Of a stretch of 64,000 bases of DNA, positions 36,020-44,816 are shown piece after piece. The notes under the pieces were generated by a model. The model made no database searches and had not been told where the DNA came from. It worked only from the letters and a program-made list of their open reading frames with translations. A program made the translations under genes and the position numbers. Positions within the stretch are counted from its first letter, which is position 1; every line of letters starts with the position of its first letter. The stretch comes from Pseudobutyrivibrio sp. (lineage in GTDB: Bacteria; Bacillota; Clostridia; Lachnospirales; Lachnospiraceae), in contig JAILKL010000075.1 in assembly GCA_024693775.1 (NCBI GenBank), forward strand, positions 1 to 64,000, read 5' to 3'.

Positions 36020-38275
36020 ATGAAGGAATTCGAAAAACAGAAACATTTTTTAATGGACGTCTTCAAAAGTCAGGCGTACATACCAATGAAAAAGAAAGAT
36101 CTAGAGATTCTTCTAGATGTTGAAAAGGATAAGCGTTCGGAATTTGCTGCTGTTTTGCAGGAGCTTGTGGATGAAAATCAGGTGGAAATTACTAAAAGAG
36201 GCAAATATCAAATACCTGAAAATCGTCCAAAGTTTATTAAAACAAAGGACCACAAGAAGAAAAAGAACTCAAAATCAGAAACCTCAGCGAAAAAGCAAAG
36301 CTTAAACGAGGTTGCAAAGCGCGCTAATCGTCCATCTGATGCCAATAGAGAGCCAGATATTATTGGTAGATTCATTTCTCACAAGGATGGGTTTGGATTT
36401 ATCGAGGTAGAAGGTCAGGAAGAGGATTATTTTGTAGGCAGAGATAATACTGGCTTTGCTATGCAGGATGATGTGGTAGCTGCTGTGTTTGTGAATGGTA
36501 CTGCCGGAAAACGTCAGGAGGCTAGAGTTATTAGAATCATTACTCACGGATTTTCTGATGTAGTTGGTACTTACGAAAAAAGCGAAAATTTTGGCTTTGT
36601 AGTTGCTGATAGTACAAAGATGCTTAGGGATGTATTTATTCCTTCTGGTAAGGATATGGGCGCTGTTAGCGGTCACAAGGTAGTATGCCATATAAATGAT
36701 TATGGTGATGAAAACCACAAGCCAGAGGGCGTCATCACAGAGATTCTTGGACATAAAAATGATCCAGGAGTAGACATTTTATCTATTGTACGTGCTATGG
36801 GAATTGATACAGAATTTCCTGAAAAGGTAATAAAGCAGGCTTCCAATGTGGCAAAGCCTGTTTCTGAAGCTGATATGGCAGGTAGAAACGATTTACGTAA
36901 CCTTTGCGTAGTCACAATTGATGGAGAGGATACAAAGGATATTGATGATGGTGTTTCTCTTACAATGGATGGAGAAAACTATTGTTTAGGTGTTCATATT
37001 GCAGACGTTACAAATTACGTTCAGGAATCCTCAGCACTTGACGTAGAGGCCTTAAAGAGAGGTACATCTGTCTATTTAGCAGATAGAGTTATTCCTATGC
37101 TTCCACATACACTTTCAAATGGTATGTGTTCCTTAAATGAGGGCGTAGATAGACTGGCACTTTCATGTATAATGACCTTCAATCCAAAGGGAGAGTTAAT
37201 TGATCATGAAATATGCGAATCTGTTATAAATAGTAATCATAGAATGACATACACATCCGTATATGCGATAATGACAGGCGACGAGACTGAGCGCGAGAAA
37301 TACGCTGATGTGGCTGAAATGATTGATAAAATGTATGAGCTTTCTCAGATTCTTCGCAAAAAGCGAAAGAAGAGAGGTTCTATTGATTTTGATTTTCCAG
37401 AGACTCACATTATTATTGATGAAAACGGAAAGGTTGTAGGCCTAGCCCCATATGAAAGAAATGATGCTCACAAGCTAATCGAAGACTTTATGTTAGCAGC
37501 CAATGAGACTGTAGCAGAACACTTTGATTTAATGGAATCACCTTTTGTATATCGTATACACGGAGCACCGGATCCAGAAAAGATGCAAGGTCTTGCTAGA
37601 TTTTTAGGTGCCTGCGGATATGCGCTAAAGGGACATACTGATTCTATTCATCCAAAGGAAATCCAAAAGATGTTAGAATCTTTAAAGGGACATGAGGATG
37701 AGGCTGTTATCACAAAGATGACCTTACGTAGTATGCAACAGGCCAAATATGATACAGAGTGCAAGGGTCATTTCGGACTCGCAGCACAGTATTATTGCCA
37801 CTTTACATCACCAATTAGACGTTACCCTGATTTACAGATTCATAGAATCATAAAGGACCATTTACGTGGTCGTATGAACGAGAGAAAGCTTTCACATTAT
37901 GAGTCAATTCTTCCTACTGTAGCCCAGGAGGCTAGTCGTCTTGAAAGACGTGCTGAGGAATGTGAGAGAGAAGTTGACAAATTAAAGATGGTTCAATATA
38001 TGAAGGATTTTATTGGCCAGGAATTTGTTGGCTCTATTTCATCTGTCACAGGATGGGGACTGTATGTGGAGCTTGAAAATACTGTAGAGGGATTGGTTCA
38101 CATTTCTACTCTATACGATGATCACTATGAATTTGTAGAAGAAAATCTTACACTTGTAGGTGAGAGGACAGGCCGTATCTTTAAATTAGGCCAGCCTGTA
38201 AATGTAATTCTTGATTCAGTTGATGAGCAGGCCAGAACTATTGATTTTATATTAAAGGAATTTGATAGATTTTAG
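36020..38275 (+). CDS. rnr: Ribonuclease R
   Basis: This 751-residue 3'-5' exoribonuclease has an N-terminal winged-helix region, two cold-shock domains (from about 115, DIIGRFISHKDGFGFIEVEG), the RNB catalytic domain with TIDGEDTKDIDDGVSL, and a C-terminal S1 domain (GSISSVTGWGLYVELENTVE). It degrades structured RNA and works with tmRNA-SmpB in rescue, which suits its neighbours. The Lys-rich stretch near 75-95 is a linker. AGGAGG precedes the ATG. Confidence 0.96.
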   Translation: MKEFEKQKHFLMDVFKSQAYIPMKKKDLEILLDVEKDKRSEFAAVLQELVDENQVEITKRGKYQIPENRPKFIKTKDHKKKKNSKSETSAKKQSLNEVAKRANRPSDANREPDIIGRFISHKDGFGFIEVEGQEEDYFVGRDNTGFAMQDDVVAAVFVNGTAGKRQEARVIRIITHGFSDVVGTYEKSENFGFVVADSTKMLRDVFIPSGKDMGAVSGHKVVCHINDYGDENHKPEGVITEILGHKNDPGVDILSIVRAMGIDTEFPEKVIKQASNVAKPVSEADMAGRNDLRNLCVVTIDGEDTKDIDDGVSLTMDGENYCLGVHIADVTNYVQESSALDVEALKRGTSVYLADRVIPMLPHTLSNGMCSLNEGVDRLALSCIMTFNPKGELIDHEICESVINSNHRMTYTSVYAIMTGDETEREKYADVAEMIDKMYELSQILRKKRKKRGSIDFDFPETHIIIDENGKVVGLAPYERNDAHKLIEDFMLAANETVAEHFDLMESPFVYRIHGAPDPEKMQGLARFLGACGYALKGHTDSIHPKEIQKMLESLKGHEDEAVITKMTLRSMQQAKYDTECKGHFGLAAQYYCHFTSPIRRYPDLQIHRIIKDHLRGRMNERKLSHYESILPTVAQEASRLERRAEECEREVDKLKMVQYMKDFIGQEFVGSISSVTGWGLYVELENTVEGLVHISTLYDDHYEFVEENLTLVGERTGRIFKLGQPVNVILDSVDEQARTIDFILKEFDRF

Positions 38276-38314
38276 TTTTCATTTTAGTTTATAAATGAAA
38301 ATCAGGAGACAGAT

Positions 38315-38782
38315 ATGAATAAAGAAGGCAGAAAATTAATAGCTAATAACAAAAAAGCATATCACGAATATTTCATGGAGGAAGAGTACGAGGCAGGCAT
38401 TGAGCTGCACGGTACAGAAGTAAAATCCATGAGAATGGGCCAGTGCTCTATTAAAGAAGCCTTTGTACGTATAGATAATGGTGAAATGTTTGTTTATCAA
38501 ATGCACGTTAATCCATACGAAAAGGGCAATATATTTAATAGAGATCCTTTGCGTCCTAGAAAGCTTCTTTTACACAAAAGCGAGATTAATAGATTGCTTA
38601 ACAAGACAAAGGAAAACGGATATACGATAGTTCCACTAGAGGTATATTTGAATAACGGTCTTGTAAAGGTAAAGGTAGCTTTGGCAAAGGGTAAAAAGCT
38701 CTATGATAAGAGGGCTGATATCCAAAAGAAGGATTTGAAACGCGAGGCAGAGCGTGATTTCAAAGTTAGAAACTTAAGATAG
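38315..38782 (+). CDS. smpB: SsrA-binding protein SmpB
   Basis: This 155-residue protein binds tmRNA and brings it to stalled ribosomes. It shows the family start (KLIANNKKAYHEYFM), YEAGIELHGTEVKSMRMGQC and the basic tail DIQKKDLKREAERDFKVR. It follows rnr by 39 bases; ssrA itself lies 0.7 kb downstream. Confidence 0.96.
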   Translation: MNKEGRKLIANNKKAYHEYFMEEEYEAGIELHGTEVKSMRMGQCSIKEAFVRIDNGEMFVYQMHVNPYEKGNIFNRDPLRPRKLLLHKSEINRLLNKTKENGYTIVPLEVYLNNGLVKVKVALAKGKKLYDKRADIQKKDLKREAERDFKVRNLR

Positions 38783-38793
38783 TAGGATTTATT

Positions 38794-39351
38794 ATGAAAA
38801 TTATACTTGCATCAGGTTCACCTAGACGAAAAGAATTATTAGAGCAAGCTGGAATTGAATACGAAGTAATTCCAGCAGATATAGATGAGACCACCTCAAA
38901 AACACTTCCAAATGAAGTTGTAGAGGAGCTTAGCTACAACAAAGCTATGGCAGTAGCCCAGGCCAATCCAGGAAGAATCATTCTTGCTGCTGATACTGTT
39001 GTAGCCTTTGATAACACTATACTTGGCAAGCCAAATGACGAAGAGGATGCCTTTAATATGCTTATGGCATTATCAAATCGTGAGCATCATGTATATACAG
39101 GGGTAACTATCGTAAATGCGAATGGTTTCGTAAATACGTTTTCAGAATGCACCACAGTTTGTATGTACGATAATTCTGAAAAGCTTATCAAGGATTACAT
39201 TGCCACAAAAGAGCCTATGGATAAGGCTGGAGCCTATGGCATACAGGGCAAGGGTGCTATTTTAGTATCTGGTATCCGTGGAGACTACAATAATGTAGTG
39301 GGACTGCCTTTGGCGCGAGTTTGTCGAGAACTGGCAAAAATGGTTGATTAA
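38794..39351 (+). CDS. maf: Maf-family nucleoside triphosphate pyrophosphatase
   Basis: This 185-residue enzyme hydrolyses non-canonical or UTP/dTTP nucleotides. It shows ILASGSPRRKELLEQAGI, ILAADTVVAFD with the catalytic Asp, and KAGAYGIQGKGA. It starts 11 bases after smpB and sits between smpB and ssrA, so it is likely cotranscribed with smpB. Confidence 0.94.
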   Translation: MKIILASGSPRRKELLEQAGIEYEVIPADIDETTSKTLPNEVVEELSYNKAMAVAQANPGRIILAADTVVAFDNTILGKPNDEEDAFNMLMALSNREHHVYTGVTIVNANGFVNTFSECTTVCMYDNSEKLIKDYIATKEPMDKAGAYGIQGKGAILVSGIRGDYNNVVGLPLARVCRELAKMVD

Positions 39352-39385
39352 ATTGGAGTTTTGTCTTAGAATATAAGGGCTGCGA

Positions 39386-39418
39386 AAAGGAATTCTTCCC
39401 GCTAAAGGAATTCTTCCC
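39386..39418 (+). repeat. Tandem 15-nt direct repeat upstream of ssrA
   Basis: AAAGGAATTCTTCCC occurs at 39386-39400 and again at 39404-39418 with a 3-base gap. GGAATTCTTCC is itself nearly palindromic, so paired binding sites or a double hairpin are possible. Confidence 0.6.
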
Positions 39419-39426
39419 TCTCATTA

Positions 39427-39446
39427 AGTAAACATAAATGTTTACT
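39427..39446. promoter_or_regulatory. Operator-like palindrome upstream of ssrA
   Basis: AGTAAACA-TAAA-TGTTTACT is a perfect 8-bp inverted repeat in the 160-bp gap between maf and ssrA. No consensus promoter is evident between it and the RNA. Confidence 0.4.
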
Positions 39447-39510
39447 AAATTCGATGGAAGAAAGATCATATTTTTTCCTGCGCAGAATGTGCTCGGGAAA
39501 AACATGATAG

Positions 39511-39849
39511 GGGCTAGTTATGGTTTCGACAGGGGTCATGCAGCGGAAGAAGCGAGTCCCATGGCGATGGGTTAAATGGCCAAACTTAAAATTAAACGCT
39601 AACGATAATTTAGCATACGCTGCCTAGTTGCGGCAGTCTGACCTAGGACACCTACATCTTAGGACCCAGACTTCGACTTTGTAGGAAACGACGTTATCAA
39701 AGCTTTGAGATAATGGGCGTATCATGAAGCTACTAAAGCATGTATCTTGTTTGTAAGAGCCATGTGGAGGGAATGTAAAATTACAAACTACACTCGTAGA
39801 AGGGCCGGGAATTGGCTTTTGGACACGGGTTCGACTCCCGTCTAGTCCA
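39511..39849 (+). ncRNA. ssrA: tmRNA (SsrA)
   Basis: The 5' GGGCUAG pairs perfectly with CUAGUCC at 39842-39848 as the acceptor stem, followed by discriminator A; CCA is not encoded (CTA follows). A tRNA-like T-arm (GGTTCGACTCC) is at 39827-39839. The resume codon GCT at 39598 opens a tag reading ANDNLAYAA, stop TAG at 39625-39627, so the degradation tag is A plus this peptide. Pseudoknot-rich sequence fills the rest. It releases stalled ribosomes with SmpB, encoded just upstream. Confidence 0.96.
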
Positions 39850-39853
39850 CTAG

Positions 39854-39884
39854 AGAGCAATGCTTGCATTGCTCTTATTTTTTT
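39854..39884 (+). terminator. ssrA terminator
   Basis: A perfect 10-bp stem (agagcaatgc / gcattgctct) and minimal loop, followed by TATTTTTTTT. Confidence 0.9.
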
Positions 39885-39931
39885 TGTTTAATTTGCGCAA
39901 CATATGGATTTTGCATTGAATGCATTACACA

Positions 39932-39955
39932 CTAATGATATTATTTTATCATTAG
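39932..39955. repeat. Inverted repeat before the carboxypeptidase gene
   Basis: CTAATGATA-N6-TATCATTAG, a 9-bp perfect repeat. Its 3' arm runs into the AGGATGG ribosome site of the gene at 39973, so it could be an operator or mask translation. Confidence 0.45.
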
Positions 39956-39972
39956 GATGGTGAATAACGTTT

Positions 39973-41097
39973 ATGAAATCATATAGAAAAGACATGACAC
40001 CTGAGGAGCGTAGGGCTTATAGAAAAAAGAAAAAGCTTATGCGTAGAATTCAGGTTTATATAGAATTAGGATTAATAGCTTTTGTGGTGTTTGCTATTTC
40101 CTTTTTAGTTTACACAAAGACCACAGGTAAAAGTATTAGCCTAGCTAGTAATAAAACTGAAAAAACTGATGCTGTCACTACTGAAAAAGAAGAAAAATCC
40201 GGCCTAAAGGTGGGAGCAAAGGCATCTCAAAATGACTCTAGCGCAGAGGAAGACACCACAGCCGAGGAAGAGACAGTAACTAGTGCATATTCTGCAAAGG
40301 ATGCTGCTTCAGTGGCTGAGATATCATCTGATGTAGTCAGTGAATACGGCATTTTGATTAACAATGATACAAAAGAGGTTATAGCAGGCAAGAATGCTCA
40401 TGAAAAGATTATTCCTGCTTCTATGACAAAGGTTATGACTGTCCTTGTGGCTGCAAATAATATTACAGCAGATCAGCTGGATGACAAGGTTACATTATCC
40501 CATGAGGCTGTTGATTATTCTTATGCAGGCGGAGGCTCTACCTCGGGTTTTGTTGAGGGAGAAGAGGTGACGGTAAAGGATTTGTTCTATGGTACAATCC
40601 TTCCATCAGGTGGAGATGCTGCCGCTCAGCTGGCCATGTATGTTGCTGGAGATATTGATACTTTTGTGGGCATGATGAATGACGAGCTAAAAACTCTTGG
40701 CTTATCTGATACCAGTCATTTTACTAATCCAGTAGGTTTTTACGCTGATGATCATTACAGCACACCATATGACATAGCCATTATCATGATGGCAGCCATG
40801 GATAATGATATTTGTAATGAGGTGTTAAATACAAAGGTTTATTATTCAACTGCTACAAATATTAATCCAGAGGGAATCATTATTTCCAACTGGTTCTTAC
40901 GTAGAATAGAAGACAAGGATATCGGTGGCACCATCGGTGGCGCAAAGACTGGATATGTAGACGAATCCGGTAGCTGTGCTGTCAGCACCATGACCACTGA
41001 GGCTGGAGTAGAATATATTTGCTGTACAGCCAAATCCTCTAGCTCATGGCAGTGCATAAATGATCATGCCACTATTTATAACAATTATGTAAACTAA
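39973..41097 (+). CDS. D-alanyl-D-alanine carboxypeptidase (S11 family)
   Basis: This 374-residue protein has a basic cytosolic N-terminus, one TM (about 31-50), a low-complexity acidic linker and a penicillin-binding S11 domain. SMTK gives the SxxK serine, and GGAKTGYVDESG gives the KTG triad. The middle motif reads SGGDAA where SxN is usual. It would trim the terminal D-Ala from peptidoglycan stem peptides outside the membrane. The S11 C-terminal domain of PBP5 seems absent. Confidence 0.87.
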   Translation: MKSYRKDMTPEERRAYRKKKKLMRRIQVYIELGLIAFVVFAISFLVYTKTTGKSISLASNKTEKTDAVTTEKEEKSGLKVGAKASQNDSSAEEDTTAEEETVTSAYSAKDAASVAEISSDVVSEYGILINNDTKEVIAGKNAHEKIIPASMTKVMTVLVAANNITADQLDDKVTLSHEAVDYSYAGGGSTSGFVEGEEVTVKDLFYGTILPSGGDAAAQLAMYVAGDIDTFVGMMNDELKTLGLSDTSHFTNPVGFYADDHYSTPYDIAIIMMAAMDNDICNEVLNTKVYYSTATNINPEGIIISNWFLRRIEDKDIGGTIGGAKTGYVDESGSCAVSTMTTEAGVEYICCTAKSSSSWQCINDHATIYNNYVN

Positions 41098-41138
41098 AAA
41101 AGTCGTTTGCTAAGAATTACTTGGCAAACGACTTTTCT
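41096..41138. terminator. Bidirectional terminator, carboxypeptidase / HAD gene
   Basis: A 14-bp stem (agtcgtttgctaag / cttggcaaacgact, one wobble), loop aatta, with A5 before and T4 after, between convergent genes. Confidence 0.9.
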
Positions 41139-41146
41139 TTTTAATA

Positions 41147-41794
41147 TTAAATGCAATTAATTAAATCCTTGATATTATCGATAAATGCAACTGGCTTGAA
41201 ATCCTTTAAGTCATCCATATCTCTAAAGCCATAAGTACATAGAACATAGTCTAAATCAGAATTTTCAGCGGTGGCTGCATCCACATCAGAATCCCCTACG
41301 TATAATACCTTTGATTTATCTGTAACTCCCAGCTTTAAAAGGGCAAGATCAATAGGCTCTGGGTCTGGCTTTCTTTTATGAGTTCCATCATCACCAATAA
41401 TAAGGGATACTGCAGGTCTAAAATAGTCATCCATGAGAGAATTAGCAGCTGTCTGTCCCTTGTTTGTTACAATAGCTAGATTTAACCCCATATCAGCTAA
41501 AGTCTTTGTTGTTTCTAAAACACCATCATAGGGCTTTGTTTTAATTCTATTGTGATGATTATAATAATCGATGAATTCCTCTAAAAATTTATCAAAATGC
41601 TCATAGTTTTCACCATCTGGAAGAGAATCAATTACTAAGTTTTTAAGTCCGTTTCCTAAAAATCTACGAATTTCGCCATTAGAACGAGTAGGTAAATTAT
41701 ATTTTTTTAGCATGTAATTCACACTATCTGCTAAATCCTCAAGGGTGTAGAGCAGAGTGCCATCTAAATCAAATAAAATTGTATTGTATTTCAT
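41147..41794 (-). CDS. HAD-family phosphatase (phosphoglycolate phosphatase-like)
   Basis: This 215-residue HAD subfamily I hydrolase has FDLDGTLLYT (nucleophile Asp and acid Asp), the Ser/Thr motif near VTNKGQT, Lys in KRKPDPEP, and the acidic VLYVGDSDVDAATA. A helical cap lies between motifs 1 and 2. Gph and PpaX are the nearest named relatives; the substrate is uncertain. Confidence 0.87.
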   Translation of the reverse strand: MKYNTILFDLDGTLLYTLEDLADSVNYMLKKYNLPTRSNGEIRRFLGNGLKNLVIDSLPDGENYEHFDKFLEEFIDYYNHHNRIKTKPYDGVLETTKTLADMGLNLAIVTNKGQTAANSLMDDYFRPAVSLIIGDDGTHKRKPDPEPIDLALLKLGVTDKSKVLYVGDSDVDAATAENSDLDYVLCTYGFRDMDDLKDFKPVAFIDNIKDLINCI

Positions 41795-41940
41795 AAAAAT
41801 TCCTCTTTTTCTTTGTATCCTTATGTTATAAGAGAATATGCGGTATTTGTAAAGTTTCTGATAACTTCATCCATTATCACCAAACTCTCAAATATAAGAA
41901 AATTGAAATATAAATAAATATAAAGAATCCTCTCAATTCA

Positions 41941-41969
41941 TTGAATTAAGTATTACATTTTGGTATTCT
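41941..41969 (+). promoter_or_regulatory. Promoter of the acetyltransferase-lysozyme pair
   Basis: TTGAAT at 41941-41946, 17 bases, extended -10 TGGTATTCT ending at 41969. Confidence 0.65.
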
Positions 41970-42002
41970 TGTTGTGTTACTGATTTACGAGAGGGACTAG
42001 AA

Positions 42003-42524
42003 ATGAATTACAAAATTAGAGCTGCAAAGGTGGAGGATGCCACAGCTATTCATGATATTTATGGATACTATGCAGCAAACACCTTTATTACATTTACTGA
42101 AATAAATCCATCAGTTGCTGAATATGCTGATAGTATCACGGAGACACAGAAAAACTATCCATATTTGGTAGCATATGATGAAAATAATAAAATACTTGGC
42201 ATGGCATATGCTGGTCAGATTAGACATCACGATGCCTACAGATATTCTGTGGAGACTACTATTTATGTAGCTCCAGATGTGCCAAAGCACAGTGGAATTG
42301 GTTCTGCTTTATATGCGGAACTTGAAAAGCAATTATCTTACATGGGTTACAAATTCATGTATGGAGTTATTACAGATGACAATGAGGCAAGTATAGCCTT
42401 CCATAAAGCACTTGGATTTACCGAGGTTGGACATTTTACTGATATTGGTTACAAGTTTGGCCAGTGGAAGGGTATTGTTTGGTATAGAAAGCAGATAGGT
42501 GATCTATCTCAAATGAATAATTAG
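42003..42524 (+). CDS. GNAT acetyltransferase (phosphinothricin acetyltransferase-like)
   Basis: This 173-residue enzyme shows the PAT/MnaT subgroup layout: RAAKVEDATAIHDIY at the start, VETTIYVAPDVPKHSGIGSA with the acetyl-CoA loop, and GYKFGQWKGIVWYRK at the end. Homologues acetylate methionine sulfoximine or related amino acid analogues; the substrate here is not known. It follows GAGAGGGACTAGAA and is 11 bases before the lysozyme gene. Confidence 0.87.
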   Translation: MNYKIRAAKVEDATAIHDIYGYYAANTFITFTEINPSVAEYADSITETQKNYPYLVAYDENNKILGMAYAGQIRHHDAYRYSVETTIYVAPDVPKHSGIGSALYAELEKQLSYMGYKFMYGVITDDNEASIAFHKALGFTEVGHFTDIGYKFGQWKGIVWYRKQIGDLSQMNN

Positions 42525-42535
42525 GAGTTTATGTT

Positions 42536-43537
42536 ATGAAAAAAGGGTTCAGGTATTTTTTTACCTCTGTCTTATCTATCTTTTTAACATTAATTGTTGT
42601 TTCAGTTATTTATATAGTCTGCGACAATGATTCAAAGGTAGATGTTGAAAAAGGACAGACCTACACCAGCGAAGAGGTAGAGGTAATGGTGGAGGATGCA
42701 AAGGAAGAGGGAAGACAGGGCCTTCTTGATCAGATCAGAACATCCCTTGAGGAGGGCAATCCTATCATCTCTATTTTAAAGGGATTTTATCCTGATTACA
42801 TAATTGTTGCTGCAAATAGCAAATACAATTTTATTCAGATTGATCATTCTCTTGCTATGAATAGCTACAATATTGACAACCTTACAGAAAATGAAAATGG
42901 TGTTTATCAGTATTCTGTTGATGGTGATGTTGTTTCTCACTTTGGTATAGATGTATCTTCGCACCAGGGTGATATTGATTGGCAGTCAGTTGCCGATTCT
43001 GGAGTAGAGTTTGCAATAATCAGAGCTGTGTATCGTGGATACGGTACAGGCAAGATTGTAGTAGATGAAAAATGTATCCAAAATATCGAGGGTGCCCAGG
43101 CCGCTGGAATAAAGGTTGGTGTTTATGTATTCTCACAGGCTATTACACAGGCAGAGGTTTTAGAGGAGGCATCTACTGTAAAAACACTATTAGAGGGCTA
43201 CACCTTAGATTTACCGGTTGTATTTGACGTAGAAAAGGTTACTGACAAATCAGGACGTATGAATCAGCTCACAGTTGATGAGCGTACAAATGTTACAAAG
43301 GCATTCCTTGAGGACATGGAAGCCTCTGGCTATGATACCATGATTTATCACAACACTGAAATGGGTGCAATGCTTTTAGATCTTTCTCAGTTAACTGAAT
43401 ACAAAAAATGGTTTGCAGGCTACAATAAAGAATTTTATTGGCCATATGAATTTGATGTATGGCAATATTCTGAATCTGGCAAGGTCAGTGGAATTGACGG
43501 AAATGTTGATTTTGATATTTGGCTTGGAGATTATTAG
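42536..43537 (+). CDS. GH25 lysozyme, membrane-anchored
   Basis: This 333-residue protein has an N-terminal TM (about 8-28), a spacer of about 110 residues, and a GH25 muramidase domain from about 140. FGIDVSSHQGDIDW and LPVVFDVEKV carry the catalytic Asp/Glu pattern, and FDVWQYSESGKVSGIDGNVD is the family end. It would cleave the MurNAc-GlcNAc bond of peptidoglycan outside the membrane, for wall remodelling. No cell-wall repeat domains are present. Confidence 0.9.
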   Translation: MKKGFRYFFTSVLSIFLTLIVVSVIYIVCDNDSKVDVEKGQTYTSEEVEVMVEDAKEEGRQGLLDQIRTSLEEGNPIISILKGFYPDYIIVAANSKYNFIQIDHSLAMNSYNIDNLTENENGVYQYSVDGDVVSHFGIDVSSHQGDIDWQSVADSGVEFAIIRAVYRGYGTGKIVVDEKCIQNIEGAQAAGIKVGVYVFSQAITQAEVLEEASTVKTLLEGYTLDLPVVFDVEKVTDKSGRMNQLTVDERTNVTKAFLEDMEASGYDTMIYHNTEMGAMLLDLSQLTEYKKWFAGYNKEFYWPYEFDVWQYSESGKVSGIDGNVDFDIWLGDY

Positions 43538-43547
43538 AAATATAATA

Positions 43548-43575
43548 AGCAGGGATTTAACTCCCTGCTATTTTA
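43548..43575. terminator. Terminator between the lysozyme and aminotransferase genes
   Basis: Perfect 8-bp stem (agcaggga / tccctgct), 6-nt loop, then ATTTTAA; lies between convergent genes. Confidence 0.75.
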
Positions 43576-43579
43576 ATGC

Positions 43580-44668
43580 TTATTTTAATAATATAGCTGC
43601 TAATTTATCATTGTCCTCAGGATTCATAAAACAGAATCTTATGTAATTTTCTCCAAGGTATGGGAAAGTAGAGCAATCGCGAATCATAAGACCTTCTTTG
43701 ATGCATCTATCAAATAATTCCTGACTGGTAAGACCATCCTCCATAATTTGTAGTAGCATGAAATTGCCTTGAGGCTTGTAAGGCTTAAATCTTGATGACT
43801 TTTTAAATAAGTCATACATTCGATTTCGCTCTGTTGTAATAAGCTTTCTAGTGGCCTCAATATATTCTGAATCGGAGAACATAATAGTGCCAGCCACAAC
43901 TGCAATTGAATTGATAGTCCATGGATCCTTGCGTCTATTCATGGTTTGCATCAAATCTGCATCTGAACAAATTGCATATCCCAAGCGAAGACCAGGAGCT
44001 GCAAAGAATTTGGATGTACCGCGCAAAATTACAATGTTTCCATAGGTTCTTGTAAGTGGAACAGAAGAGATTTCTTTGATGTTTTCAGCAAACTCAACGT
44101 AAGTCTCATCAACCATTACAAAAATATCGCATTCCTTGCATGCATCTAGAATTAGTCGCATGTCATGGTTATTTATAGCTGTTCCTGTTGGATTGTTTGG
44201 ATTACATATTACAAGTAAATCAATATCTTCAGAAAGCTTGGAAATAAAATGATTTACATCTAAAACGTAATCATTATCCTCCCTGAGAGGATAGTAGATG
44301 GTTTTGCCACCTCCCAATGAGATTTCTCTTTCATATTCGGAATATGTAGGCCCTAAAATCATTGCCTTTTTAGGCTCTTTAATTTGAATAAATAAAGAAA
44401 TTAGCTCTGTGGAGCCGTTTCCTACAATTATATTTTCAATTTCAGTATTGCAATAATCAGCTATGCTCTGACGTAGTGTCACATAATCTCTATCTGGATA
44501 TGTGGTAATGCAATCAATTTCACTAGCTATTTTTTCTCTAAGGCGAGGAGATATACCTAGTGGATTTACATTTGCAGAAAAGCTGATAATGTCTTCCTTT
44601 TTTATACCGTAAATCTTTTCTATTTTTTCCAAATCACTGCCGTGAAAATGGTCTTTATGCTTAATCAT
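43580..44668 (-). CDS. PLP aminotransferase of the HisC/CobD type
   Basis: The ATG at 44668 after GGAGG gives 362 residues; longer in-frame starts lack a ribosome site. The fold-type I pattern is clear: HGSDLEKIEK and FSANVNPLG at the start, ICNPNNPTGT, DETYVEFAE, PLP lysine in RGTSKFFAAPGLRLGY, and RFCFMNPEDN at the end. The HG-D start, FSANVNPLG and APGLRLGY favour CobD (threonine-phosphate decarboxylase) over HisC. No cobalamin genes are nearby, so the substrate stays open. Confidence 0.78.
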   Translation of the reverse strand: MIKHKDHFHGSDLEKIEKIYGIKKEDIISFSANVNPLGISPRLREKIASEIDCITTYPDRDYVTLRQSIADYCNTEIENIIVGNGSTELISLFIQIKEPKKAMILGPTYSEYEREISLGGGKTIYYPLREDNDYVLDVNHFISKLSEDIDLLVICNPNNPTGTAINNHDMRLILDACKECDIFVMVDETYVEFAENIKEISSVPLTRTYGNIVILRGTSKFFAAPGLRLGYAICSDADLMQTMNRRKDPWTINSIAVVAGTIMFSDSEYIEATRKLITTERNRMYDLFKKSSRFKPYKPQGNFMLLQIMEDGLTSQELFDRCIKEGLMIRDCSTFPYLGENYIRFCFMNPEDNDKLAAILLK

Positions 44669-44740
44669 GTCCCTGCCTCCTTGTCTTGCATGTAATTCTA
44701 TCACCACTGAATAAAAAATTCTATTATATAATCTATTTGA

Positions 44741-44769
44741 TTTCAAAACACAACATGTTGTGCTATAAT
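44741..44769 (+). promoter_or_regulatory. Promoter of the DUF5717/DUF5716 operon
   Basis: Extended -10 TGCTATAAT ends at 44769; TTTCAA at 44741-44746 is the -35 at a 17-base spacing. The start would be near 44776, leaving a leader of about 40 nt. Confidence 0.65.
44749..44762. promoter_or_regulatory. Perfect 14-nt palindrome inside the promoter
   Basis: CACAACATGTTGTG is a perfect palindrome lying between the -35 and -10 boxes and touching the extended TG. This is a typical repressor operator position. The regulator is unknown. Confidence 0.55.
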
Positions 44770-44816
44770 TTTTAGTGAATATCCTAGAATTAGTATGCGT
44801 AAAAGGGAGCATTGTT

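Noticed and set aside
39849-39852. Encoded CCA end of tmRNA
   Set aside because: The genome reads A then CTA after the acceptor stem; the 7-bp acceptor pairing fixes the end at 39849, so CCA must be added after transcription.
44775-44816. GTG start for the DUF5717-like gene at 44775
   Set aside because: It falls at the predicted transcription start and has no ribosome site; the TTG at 44817 has GGGAG at the right distance.
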